Assembly (NCBI RefSeq): GCF_014650335.1
Contig: NZ_BMUT01000009.1
Location: 254,889 to 318,888, forward strand
DNA length: 64,000 nucleotides
Direction: 5' to 3'
Origin: Streptomyces hiroshimensis
Lineage (GTDB): Bacteria; Actinomycetota; Actinomycetes; Streptomycetales; Streptomycetaceae
Made by a program: the position numbers and the translations under genes. Numbering within the stretch: position 1 is the stretch's first letter; the number at the start of each line of letters is the position of its first letter. Positions 38,455 through 46,446 of the stretch are shown one piece after another. The notes beneath the pieces are model-generated. The model saw only the letters and a program-made list of their open reading frames with translations. It was not told the origin of the DNA and did no database searches.

Positions 38455-41084
38455 TGACGGAACAGCCTGCGGACCGGACGGCGAAACAAACGGCGGACCG
38501 GACGCCGAAACGCCTGGTCCTGATCGGCCACGGCATGGTCGGCCAGCGCTTCCTGGAAGCCCTGACGGAGCGCACCGCGGAGTGGCAGGTGACCGTCCTC
38601 GCCGAGGAGCCGCGGCCCGCGTACGACCGCGTCCACCTGACCTCCTGGTTCTCCGGCACCTCCGCCGAGGAGCTCTCCCTGTGCAGTGCGGGGTTCCTGG
38701 CGGAGCACGCCGTCGACCTGCGGCTCGGCGACCCGGCCGCCGCCGTCGACCGGGACGCGCGGACCGTCACCACCGCCTCCGGCCGCACCTTCCCCTACGA
38801 CGCCCTGGTGCTGGCCACCGGCTCGTACCCCTTCGTGCCGCCCGTCCCCGGGCACGACGCCCCCGGCTGCCACGTCTACCGCACCATCGAGGACCTGGAG
38901 GCCATCCGGGCGGGCGCCGGCTCGGCCCGGACCGGCGCGGTCATCGGCGGCGGTCTGCTCGGCCTGGAGGCCGCGGGCGCGCTGCAGGCCATGGGGCTGG
39001 AGACCCACGTCGTGGAGTTCGCGCCCCGGCTGATGGCGCTCCAGGTGGACGAGGGCGGCGGCGCCGTCCTGCGCCGGAAGATCGAGGAGCTCGGCGTCGC
39101 CGTGCACACCGGCGCCGGCGCCCAGCAGGTCGACACCGGCGACGACGGCCGGGCCCGCGGCCTCACCCTCTCCGACGGCACCGCGCTCGCCGCCGACCTG
39201 GTGATCTTCTCCGCGGGGGTGCGCCCGCGCGACGAGCTGGCCCGCGCCTGCGGCCTGCCCGTCGGCGAGCGCGGCGGCATCGTCGTCGACGAGCACTGCC
39301 GTACGGCCGACCCCGCGGTCTTCGCCGTCGGCGAGTGCGCGCTCGCCTCCGACGGCCGCGTGTACGGGCTCGTGGCGCCCGGCTACGCCATGGCCGAGAC
39401 CGCCGCGCGCCGGCTCTCCGGCGGCGAGGGCTCCTTCACCGGCGCCGACACCTCCACCAAGCTCAAGCTCCTCGGCGTCGAGGTCGCGAGCTTCGGCGAC
39501 GCGCACGGCACCACCCCGGGCGCCCTCGACGTGCTGTACTCCAGCAGCCGCGACGGCGTGTACAAGAAGCTGGTGATCGGTGCCGACGGCGCGCTCCTCG
39601 GCGGCGTGCTGGTCGGCGACGCGGAGGCGTACGGCCTGCTGCGCCCCCTCGCTGCGAGCGGTGCGCCGCTGACCACCCCGCCCGAGCAGCTCGTGCTGCC
39701 CGCCTCCGCCGGAGCGGCCGCCGCCGGGCCGGTGGTCCTGCCCGACGACGCGGTCGTGTGCTCCTGCCACCACGTCACCAAGGCCGCGGTCAGGGAGGCG
39801 GTACGGGACACCGGCTGCACGAGCGTGCCCGACGTCAAGAAGTGCACCAGGGCCGGTACGGGCTGCGGCAGTTGCCTCAAGATGCTCGGCACCATCGTCA
39901 CCGACGAGCTCGCGGCGACCGGCGCCGAGGTCGCCCGCGGCCTGTGCGAGCACTTCGACCGCACCCGCGCCGAGCTCTACGAGATCATCCGCGTCAAGGG
40001 CATCGACGGCTTCTCGCGGCTCATCGACGAACACGGCACCGACCCGCGGCGGTCCGGCGAGGGCTGCGACGTCTGCAAGCCCGTCGTCGCCTCGATCCTC
40101 GCGAGCCTCGGCAACGGCCACATCCTCGACGGCGAACAGGCCGCCCTCCAGGACACCAACGACCACTTCCTGGCCAACCTGCAGCGCAACGGCTCCTACT
40201 CCGTCGTCCCGCGCGTCCCCGGCGGCGAGATCACCCCCGAGGGCCTCATCACCATCGGCGAGATCGCCCGCGACTTCGGCCTCTACACGAAGATCACCGG
40301 AGGGCAGCGGATCGACCTCTTCGGCGCGAGCGTCGACCAGCTCCCGCGGATCTGGCAGCGGCTGGTCGACGCCGGCTTCGAATCCGGGCACGCCTACGGC
40401 AAGGCCCTGCGGACCGTGAAGTCGTGCGTGGGGGAGACCTGGTGCCGCTACGGGGTACAGGACTCCGTCGGCCTCGCCATCGAACTGGAGCTGCGCTACC
40501 GCGGGCTGCGCGCCCCGCACAAGCTGAAGTCCGCGGTCTCCGGCTGCGCCCGCGAGTGCGCCGAGGCGCAGAGCAAGGACTTCGGCGTCATCGCCACCTC
40601 CGACGGCTGGAACCTCTACGTCGGCGGCAACGGCGGCGCGAGCCCGCGCCACGCCGACCTGCTCGCCTCCGGCCTCGACCGCCCCGCCCTGATCCGCACG
40701 ATCGACCGTTTCCTGATGTTCTACATCCGCACCGCCGACCGCCTGGAGCGCACCGCCCCCTGGCTCGAACGCCTCGACGGCGGCCTCGGCCACCTGCGCG
40801 CCGTCGTCATGGACGACGCCCTCGGCATCTGCGCCGACCTCGACGAGCTGATGGCACGTCACATCGAGACGTACGAGGACGAGTGGGCCGCCACCCTCGC
40901 CGACCCCGAACGGCTGCGCCGCTTCGCCTCCTTCGCCAACGCCCCCGGCACCCCCGACCCGACCGTCCGCTTCGTCCCCGAACGGGGCCAGATCCGCCCT
41001 GCCCTGCCGCACGAGCACGAGCAGGGGCAGACCGACGGGGCGCCGGTGATCGCCGGTGCCCGGCTGGAGGTGCGTACACGATGA
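38454..41084 (+). CDS. nirB: Nitrite reductase (NADH) large subunit
   Basis: 876 residues, full-length NirB. Domains in order: FAD/NAD reductase (~20-310; VLIGHGMVGQRFLEAL, GAVIGGGLLGLEAAGAL), BFD-like [2Fe-2S] (VVCSCHHVTKAAVREAV ... CTRAGTGCGSCLKML), then sulphite/nitrite reductase ferredoxin-like and siroheme-[4Fe-4S] domains (TVKSCVGETWCRYG, SAVSGCARECAEAQSKDFGV; four Cys ligands). It reduces nitrite to ammonium with NADH. AAGGAG precedes the ATG by 7 nt. The stop overlaps the nirD-narK start (ATGA). Confidence 0.97.
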   Translation: MTEQPADRTAKQTADRTPKRLVLIGHGMVGQRFLEALTERTAEWQVTVLAEEPRPAYDRVHLTSWFSGTSAEELSLCSAGFLAEHAVDLRLGDPAAAVDRDARTVTTASGRTFPYDALVLATGSYPFVPPVPGHDAPGCHVYRTIEDLEAIRAGAGSARTGAVIGGGLLGLEAAGALQAMGLETHVVEFAPRLMALQVDEGGGAVLRRKIEELGVAVHTGAGAQQVDTGDDGRARGLTLSDGTALAADLVIFSAGVRPRDELARACGLPVGERGGIVVDEHCRTADPAVFAVGECALASDGRVYGLVAPGYAMAETAARRLSGGEGSFTGADTSTKLKLLGVEVASFGDAHGTTPGALDVLYSSSRDGVYKKLVIGADGALLGGVLVGDAEAYGLLRPLAASGAPLTTPPEQLVLPASAGAAAAGPVVLPDDAVVCSCHHVTKAAVREAVRDTGCTSVPDVKKCTRAGTGCGSCLKMLGTIVTDELAATGAEVARGLCEHFDRTRAELYEIIRVKGIDGFSRLIDEHGTDPRRSGEGCDVCKPVVASILASLGNGHILDGEQAALQDTNDHFLANLQRNGSYSVVPRVPGGEITPEGLITIGEIARDFGLYTKITGGQRIDLFGASVDQLPRIWQRLVDAGFESGHAYGKALRTVKSCVGETWCRYGVQDSVGLAIELELRYRGLRAPHKLKSAVSGCARECAEAQSKDFGVIATSDGWNLYVGGNGGASPRHADLLASGLDRPALIRTIDRFLMFYIRTADRLERTAPWLERLDGGLGHLRAVVMDDALGICADLDELMARHIETYEDEWAATLADPERLRRFASFANAPGTPDPTVRFVPERGQIRPALPHEHEQGQTDGAPVIAGARLEVRTR

Positions 41085-42874
41085 CGACGACCGTGGAGAT
41101 CTACGACGGAACGGGCTGGCAGCCCGTGTGCGAGTGGGACGGGCTCGTCCCCGGGCGCGGGGTCGCGGTGCTGGTCGGCGACCAGCAGGTGGCGGTTTTC
41201 CGCGACCGCGCCGGGGAGGTGTACGCCGTCGGCAACCGCGACCCCTTCAGCGGCGCGCACGTCCTCTCGCGCGGCATCCTCGGCAGCCGCGACGGCGTGC
41301 CAGTGGTGGCCTCGCCCATGTACAAGCAGGCGTTCTGCCTGCGGACGGGCGCCTGCCTGGACGAGCCGCTGGCACCGGACGGCAGCGACGCGGCGGTACG
41401 GGTGTGGCCGGTGCGGCGGGGGGACGCCCCCCGGGCGGCGGCCCCGGCGGCTCCGGCGGCCTCGGCGGCCTCGGCGGTCCCGGTGTTCCCGGCGGCTCCG
41501 GTGGTCCCGGCCACCGCGGAGGGCCCCGCTCCGCCACCGCCCCGGGCCGGCCGCCACGACATCGCCGACTGGCGCCCCGAGGACCCCGTCTTCTGGAAGG
41601 AGACGGGCGCCCGCGTCGCCCGCCGCAACCTGCTCTTCTCCGTGCTCTCCGAGCACATCGGCTTCTCCGTGTGGAGCCTGTGGTCCGTCCTGGTCCTCTT
41701 CCTCGGGCCCGAGTACGGCATCGACCCCGCCGGGAAGTTCCTGCTCACCGCCCTGCCGACCGCCCTCGGCGCCGTGCTGCGGCTCCCGTACACCGTCGCC
41801 GTGGCCCGCTTCGGCGGCCGCAACTGGACGGTGATCAGCGCCCTGCTGCTGCTCGTCCCGACCGTGCTGGCCGGCGTCGTCCTCGAACCCGGCGTCTCCT
41901 ACGGGACCCTGCTCGCCGTAGCCTGCGTCGCCGGTGTCGGCGGCGGCAACTTCGCCTCCTCCATGGCCAACATCAACGCCTTCTACCCGCAGCGCCTCAA
42001 GGGCCGGGCCCTCGGGATGAACGCGGGCGGCGGCAACCTCGGCGTCCCCGCCGTCCAGCTGCTCGGCCTGCTGGTCCTCGCCACCGCGGGCAGCGGCCAC
42101 CCGCGCCTGCTGCCCCTGCTCTACATCCCGCTGATCGCCCTCGCCGCCCTCGGCGCCGCGCTGCGCATGGACAACCTCACCGCGCTGCGCAACGACAGGC
42201 GCGCCCTGCGCGAGATCTGCCGCGAGCCGCACACATGGGTGATGTCCGTGCTGTACATCGGCACGTTCGGCTCCTTCATCGGCTTCGGCTTCGCCTTCGG
42301 ACAGGTGCTGCAGGTGCAGTTCCACGACGACTTCGGGACCCCGGTCGCGGCCGCGGGCCTGACGTTCCTCGGCCCGCTGCTGGGCTCGCTGGTACGCCCG
42401 TACGGCGGGCTGCTCGCCGACCGCTGGGGCGGGGCGCGGGTGACGCTGTGGAACTACGGGGCGATGGCCGCGGGCGCCGTGACCGTCCTGGCCGCGTCGC
42501 GGCAGGGTTCCCTCCCGCTGTTCGTCTCCGGGTTCGTGGCGCTGTTCGTCTTCAGCGGCATCGGCAACGGCTCGACGTACAAGATGATCCCGGCGATCTT
42601 CCGCGCGCAGGCGCGGACCGCGGTGACGGGCGGCGCGGACCCGGCCGAGGCGGAAGGGACGTCCCGGCGCCGCGCCTCGGCGCTGATCGGGGTCGCCGGG
42701 GCGGTGGGGGCCTTCGGCGGCGTCCTCGTCAACCTCGCCTTCCGCCAGTCCTTCCTGGGCTCGCACAACGGCGACGCGGCGTACCTGGCCTTCCTGGCCA
42801 CGTACGCCCTGTGCGCGGCGCTGACGTGGGCGGTCTACCTCCGGCCGGGCCGGAACCGGCTGGAGGGGGTGTAG
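41081..42874 (+). CDS. Fusion of nitrite reductase small subunit NirD and NarK-type nitrate/nitrite transporter
   Basis: 597 residues. Residues 1-~115 are NirD, a Rieske-fold subunit without cluster ligands: VYAVGNRDPFSGAHVLSRGI, VPVVASPMYKQAFCLRTGAC. An Ala/Pro-rich linker covers ~116-160. Residues ~160-597 are a 12-TM nitrate/nitrite porter: NLLFSVLSEHIGFSVWSLWS, the NNP signature GVGGGNFASSMANINAFYPQ, ALGMNAGGGNLGVPAVQLL, then LLADRWGGARVTLWN. No stop or internal start splits the frame. The protein would tether nitrite reductase to the transporter, passing imported substrate or preventing nitrite release. The start overlaps the nirB stop. Confidence 0.9.
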   Translation: MTTTVEIYDGTGWQPVCEWDGLVPGRGVAVLVGDQQVAVFRDRAGEVYAVGNRDPFSGAHVLSRGILGSRDGVPVVASPMYKQAFCLRTGACLDEPLAPDGSDAAVRVWPVRRGDAPRAAAPAAPAASAASAVPVFPAAPVVPATAEGPAPPPPRAGRHDIADWRPEDPVFWKETGARVARRNLLFSVLSEHIGFSVWSLWSVLVLFLGPEYGIDPAGKFLLTALPTALGAVLRLPYTVAVARFGGRNWTVISALLLLVPTVLAGVVLEPGVSYGTLLAVACVAGVGGGNFASSMANINAFYPQRLKGRALGMNAGGGNLGVPAVQLLGLLVLATAGSGHPRLLPLLYIPLIALAALGAALRMDNLTALRNDRRALREICREPHTWVMSVLYIGTFGSFIGFGFAFGQVLQVQFHDDFGTPVAAAGLTFLGPLLGSLVRPYGGLLADRWGGARVTLWNYGAMAAGAVTVLAASRQGSLPLFVSGFVALFVFSGIGNGSTYKMIPAIFRAQARTAVTGGADPAEAEGTSRRRASALIGVAGAVGAFGGVLVNLAFRQSFLGSHNGDAAYLAFLATYALCAALTWAVYLRPGRNRLEGV

Positions 42875-43747
42875 ATGACGGCCTCGCTCCGACGGCTTGC
42901 GGAAGCCGGGCTGTTTGCGGACGCCCGGCTGTTTGCGGAAGCCCCCGCCCTCGTCGCCGTCGCCCACGGCACCCGCAGCGCGGCCGGGGTCGCCGTGACC
43001 GAGGCGCTCGTGCGGCGCGTGCGCGCGCTGCGGCCCGGGCTCGACGTCCGGGTCGGCCACCTCGGCCTGGCGTCGCCGTCGCCGGCGGAGGTCCTGGCGG
43101 GGCTCGACGGCGCGGCCGTGCTCGTACCGCTGCTCCTCGGCACCGGTTACCACCTGCGCTCCGACATCCCCGCCGCGGTCACCGCCGCGCCGTGGCTGCG
43201 CTGCCGCACCGCCCCTGCACTCGGCCCGCACCCGCTGCTCGCCGAGGCCCTCGCCGGGCGGCTGGCCGAGGCGGGACGGCCGGAGCGCTCCCCGGCGCCG
43301 GTCGTGCTCGCCGCCGCGGGCTCCTCCGACCCCGCCGCCCTGGCGGACACCGCCCGCATGGCCCGGCTGCTCGCCCTCAGGCTGGGGGTGCGCGTCGTGC
43401 CGTCGTCCGCGGCCGGGGGCGGTACGAGACCCGTGGACGCCGTGGCCGTCCTACGGGCCGAGGGGCACGATGACGTGGACGTCGCCACCTATCTGACGGC
43501 GCCCGGGCACTTCAGCGAGGCGGTACGCAGGGGAGCGGGGGCCCGGCTCGTGTCGGACCCGCTCGGCCCGCACGAGGCCGTCGCGCGGCTGGTCGTCCGC
43601 CGCTACGAGAAAGCCGTCCGTCAGGGAGCCGTCGCAGGCGGGGCACCGCGCCCGGCCGTCAGCCGGACGCCCGTGACGAGCGACGGGCGGATCCGTACCG
43701 CGCAGTCCATCCGCGCGTCCCACCACGGCTCCAGCAGGGCCTCGTAG
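42875..43747 (+). CDS. Sirohydrochlorin chelatase/CbiX-like protein
   Basis: 290 residues with two CbiX repeats. The first is VAVAHGTRSAAGVAV with the metal-binding His and VLVPLLLGTGYHLRSDIPAA; the second is VVLAAAGSSDPAALADTARM and ATYLTAPGHFSEAVR. CbiX/SirB enzymes insert iron (or cobalt) into sirohydrochlorin, here making the siroheme needed by NirB. ATG follows the narK stop directly, so it ends the operon. The last ~40 residues read antisense over the next gene and look like non-homologous extension. Confidence 0.9.
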   Translation: MTASLRRLAEAGLFADARLFAEAPALVAVAHGTRSAAGVAVTEALVRRVRALRPGLDVRVGHLGLASPSPAEVLAGLDGAAVLVPLLLGTGYHLRSDIPAAVTAAPWLRCRTAPALGPHPLLAEALAGRLAEAGRPERSPAPVVLAAAGSSDPAALADTARMARLLALRLGVRVVPSSAAGGGTRPVDAVAVLRAEGHDDVDVATYLTAPGHFSEAVRRGAGARLVSDPLGPHEAVARLVVRRYEKAVRQGAVAGGAPRPAVSRTPVTSDGRIRTAQSIRASHHGSSRAS

Positions 43748-44103
43748 CGGGCGAGTTCGTCCGGGTCGGTCACGAGCGTGCAGTAGCCGGTGACCACGAC
43801 GCTCCAGCCGAGGTGGGTGACGGGGTCGATGGCGTCGGCTTCGTAAGCGACCACCACGCCGTGGCTTCGGGCATCCGGCTGCCCAGGTCGCTCCGGCGGC
43901 ACCGCGAGCCCGGCGAGGGCCGCGCCCTCGTGGGTGCGGATGACGACGTGCCCGCCGTCCACGATGTGGTTGACCGGCCGGATCGCGGGCAGGGCGCGGC
44001 GGGTGAAGACGACCCGGCCCAGGGAGACGCTGCCCAGGAGCAGCAGGGACTCGGCGCGGCTGAGTTCGACCCGGTGACGGGCAGGTGCGGTGGCGTCGCT
44101 CAC
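43621..44103 (-). CDS. Pyridoxamine 5'-phosphate oxidase-like flavin-binding protein
   Basis: 160 residues of the split-barrel FMN/F420 family: VELSRAESLLLLGSVSLGRV, then VFTRRALPAIRPVNHIVDGG, and VAYEADAIDPVTHLGWSVVV. Homologues are classic members of dormancy/hypoxia regulons in actinobacteria. A 16-bp GGGGCCG/CGGCCCC palindrome lies about 35 nt upstream of its start. It overlaps the chelatase gene by 127 nt on the opposite strand. Role: probably flavin- or F420-linked redox protection; the substrate is unknown. Confidence 0.88.
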   Translation of the reverse strand: MSDATAPARHRVELSRAESLLLLGSVSLGRVVFTRRALPAIRPVNHIVDGGHVVIRTHEGAALAGLAVPPERPGQPDARSHGVVVAYEADAIDPVTHLGWSVVVTGYCTLVTDPDELARYEALLEPWWDARMDCAVRIRPSLVTGVRLTAGRGAPPATAP

Positions 44104-44138
44104 CCCTCCAGTACAGGCGAGCCGATCACCGCGTACCA

Positions 44139-44154
44139 GGGGCCGTTCGGCCCC
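44139..44154. promoter_or_regulatory. DevR/OsdR-type box upstream of the PNPOx-like gene
   Basis: GGGGCCGTTCGGCCCC: perfect 7-bp arms and a 2-bp centre, 36-51 nt upstream of the start at 44103. It shares its core with boxes upstream of the response-regulator, flavohemoglobin and kinase genes. Confidence 0.6.
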
Positions 44155-44159
44155 CGGCC

Positions 44160-45452
44160 CTAGGCCCGGTCCGGCAGCGGATCGTGCCGGATGCGGGCCG
44201 CCGGGAGCGCCGGGGACGGGCCCGCCGTGAGCCGGGCCACGAGCGGGCCGGCCATGGACGGCGGCCCGCTGACGTAGGCGAGGTGCCGCGACCAGCCCCC
44301 GTGCCCCGCGACGACCTCGGCCAGCGCGTGGTGCTCACCGGGTCCGGGCCCCTCGCCGACCACCTGGGTGACCTGCAGCCACGGGTAGCGGCGGCGCAGT
44401 TCGTCCGGCGCCTCGGTGTCGTAGAGCGCGGAGGGGTGACGGACCCCGAGGAAGAGGTGCGCGCGGCGGTGCGCGGCGGCGCGGTGTGCGGCCCGCCGGG
44501 ACGCCAGCTCCTGCAGCAGCGCCTTCGCCGCGGCCCATCCGGTGCCGCTCGCGACGAGCAGCAAGTCGTGGGCGAGGTCGTCGTCGAGCGTCATCGTCCC
44601 GCTCGCCGGGCCGAGCCGCAGGGTGTCGCCGACGCGGGTACCGGCCACGAGGGCCTCGCTGACCCCGCCGCGGCCGGTCAGCCGCACGTGGAACTCCAGC
44701 TCGCCGTCCGGCCGCGGCGCGCAGGCCAGTGAGTACTGCCGCCACGCCTGCGGCAGCAGCGGCGAGGCCACCGACGCGTACTGCCCGGCCCGGTACGGGT
44801 ACGGCTCGTGCGTCCGTACGCGCAGGACGGCCAGGTCTGCGCGGCGCAGGTCGTGCCCGGTGACCGTGGCCTGCCAGGCGGGCGGCTCGGCGAGGGCGGC
44901 CTCCGCGCCCTCGACCATGGCCGCCACCGCGAACCGCAGCATCCGCACCCACGCCCGCTCCATGGTCTCGTTCCAGCGCGGGCCCGCCGTGCGGCGCAGC
45001 GCCTCGCACAGCGCGGCCTCGAACGCCCGGTAGTGCGCGCGCCGTACGCCCAGCTTGCGGTGGTCGCGGCCGAGGCGGGTGAAGACGGACGCGACCTCGT
45101 CCGGGTCGTGCAGGTTCTCGATCAGGTACCGGAAGATCCCTTCGAGGTGCGTGCGCTGGAACTCCATCGACTCCGGGAAGAGGCGCCGCAGGTAGGGCCA
45201 GTGCGCGAACATCGCGTCGTAGAGATGGGCGATCAAGTCGCCGAAGGGCGTGACGAGTTCGAGGTGATCGGTGATCACGCGCTGGTCGGCGGCGCCGGAA
45301 GCGCCGTCGTAGGGGCGCTGCGGCGGCGCCCCGGTCTCTGCGCCGGCCCCCTCCGCCGCCTGCCGTGCGCCCGGGGACAGCAGCCGGCGGCGCAGCCGCA
45401 TCGCATCGTGGCGGGCGAGCAGGGAGTGGTAGGAGTCGTTGACGGTGTTCAC
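44160..45452 (-). CDS. Flavohemoglobin-like NO dioxygenase
   Basis: 430 residues. The globin domain (~55-195) has SMEFQRTHLEGIFRYLIENL and the proximal-His segment RLGRDHRKLGVRRAHYRAFE. It is followed by a ferredoxin-reductase FAD domain (YRAGQYASVASPLLPQAWRQ, then YSLACAPRP) and an NAD domain (LLLVASGTGWAAAKALLQEL, YVSGPPSM). The family oxidises NO to nitrate with O2 and NADH. GTG at 45452 is preferred because a GAGGAG lies 12 nt upstream; a TTG at 45464 is the alternative. Expression probably depends on the tandem boxes at 45509-45547 shared with the divergent response regulator. Confidence 0.9.
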   Translation of the reverse strand: MNTVNDSYHSLLARHDAMRLRRRLLSPGARQAAEGAGAETGAPPQRPYDGASGAADQRVITDHLELVTPFGDLIAHLYDAMFAHWPYLRRLFPESMEFQRTHLEGIFRYLIENLHDPDEVASVFTRLGRDHRKLGVRRAHYRAFEAALCEALRRTAGPRWNETMERAWVRMLRFAVAAMVEGAEAALAEPPAWQATVTGHDLRRADLAVLRVRTHEPYPYRAGQYASVASPLLPQAWRQYSLACAPRPDGELEFHVRLTGRGGVSEALVAGTRVGDTLRLGPASGTMTLDDDLAHDLLLVASGTGWAAAKALLQELASRRAAHRAAAHRRAHLFLGVRHPSALYDTEAPDELRRRYPWLQVTQVVGEGPGPGEHHALAEVVAGHGGWSRHLAYVSGPPSMAGPLVARLTAGPSPALPAARIRHDPLPDRA

Positions 45453-45508
45453 GGGTCGATGCAACTCCTCGCGCAGGCTGGGACGCGCCAGTATGGCAAC
45501 GGGCCTGC

Positions 45509-45524
45509 GGGACCACCCGGCCCT
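45509..45524. promoter_or_regulatory. Distal DevR/OsdR-type box between flavohemoglobin and response-regulator genes
   Basis: GGGACCACCCGGCCCT fits GGGNCC-N4-GGNCCT. It lies 23 bp from the next box, the same offset as the pair upstream of the kinase gene. Confidence 0.5.
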
Positions 45525-45531
45525 GGTCCGC

Positions 45532-45547
45532 AGGGCCGTTCGGCCCT
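45532..45547. promoter_or_regulatory. Proximal DevR/OsdR-type box between flavohemoglobin and response-regulator genes
   Basis: AGGGCCGTTCGGCCCT: perfect palindrome with a 2-bp centre, in the divergent promoter region. It has the same core as the box at 44139-44154. Confidence 0.6.
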
Positions 45548-45671
45548 ATCCGGCCGGTGGTGCGACGGTGTGAGCTGGTGCTGTGGGGTCCGCGCGAGCG
45601 GGCTCCGGCGGGGGCGCCGCCACCCGGTGCGCTGCGCCCCTGCCGGGCCCGGACGCGGTGCCCCCGACCGG

Positions 45672-45698
45672 CCCGGACATACTGCCCCGGACATACTG
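45672..45698. repeat. 13-bp direct repeats just upstream of the response-regulator gene
   Basis: CCCGGACATACTG at 45672-45684 and again at 45686-45698 (14-bp period), ending 6 nt before the ATG. They may contain duplicated -10-like sequences, in which case the transcript would be nearly leaderless. Confidence 0.5.
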
Positions 45699-45704
45699 CG
45701 TCGT

Positions 45705-46403
45705 ATGGAACGGACCGACACGAACATGGACTTGCGCGTCTTCATCCTCGACGACCACGAGGTGGTCCGGCGCGGCGTCCGCGACCTCCTCGAAGCGGAG
45801 CCGGACATCGAGGTCGTGGGGGAGGCCGCCACGGGCCGCGAGGCCCTCTCGCGCGTGCCGGCGGCCCGGCCGCACGTGGCCGTCCTCGACGTGCGCCTCG
45901 GCGAGCGGGGCGAGGAGGGCGGCGACCACGGCGGCATCGAGGTCTGCCGCGAACTGCGCGCCCGCATGCCGGAGCTGGCCTGCCTGATGCTCACGTCCTT
46001 CGACGACGACGAGGCCCTCTTCGACGCCATCATGGCGGGCGCCGCCGGCTACGTCCTCAAGCAGATCAACGGCTCGGAGCTGGTGACCGCGGTGCGGACG
46101 GTGGCCACGGGGAAGTCGACGCTCGACCCGCGCACGGCGTCCCGGGTGATGGCCCGCCTGCGCGCACCGAGCGAGCCGGAGGTGCCGGAGAGGTCGGAGA
46201 TGTCGGAGCTCGACCGCCTCTCGCCGCGCGAACGGGAGATCCTCGACCTCATCGGCGAGGGCCTGACGAACCGCCAGATCGCCGACCGGCTGTTCCTCGC
46301 GGAGAAGACGGTCAAGAACAGGATCTCGTCGATCCTGGCGAAGCTGGGGGTGGGCAGGAGGGTGCAGGCGGCGGTGATCGCGGGAAAGGCACGCAACCTC
46401 TGA
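45705..46403 (+). CDS. LuxR-type response regulator, DevR/OsdR-like
   Basis: 232 residues. Receiver: RVFILDDHEVVRRGVRDLLE (acidic pocket), phospho-Asp in VAVLDVRLGE, Thr/Ser in MLTSFDD and Lys in YVLKQINGSE. The output is a LuxR helix-turn-helix: LSPREREILDLIGEGLTNRQ, then KTVKNRISSILAKLGVGRRV. KTVKNxxSxxLxKLGxxRRxQAA is typical of DevR/DosR. Neither ATG (45705 or 45726) has a clear Shine-Dalgarno. It is convergent with the kinase gene and shares putative boxes with it. It is expected to respond to hypoxia, NO or redox state. Confidence 0.93.
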   Translation: MERTDTNMDLRVFILDDHEVVRRGVRDLLEAEPDIEVVGEAATGREALSRVPAARPHVAVLDVRLGERGEEGGDHGGIEVCRELRARMPELACLMLTSFDDDEALFDAIMAGAAGYVLKQINGSELVTAVRTVATGKSTLDPRTASRVMARLRAPSEPEVPERSEMSELDRLSPREREILDLIGEGLTNRQIADRLFLAEKTVKNRISSILAKLGVGRRVQAAVIAGKARNL

Positions 46404-46446
46404 CCCTGAGCCATCCGGAATGCCCCGTCTGCCGTCCCCCGTCCGC

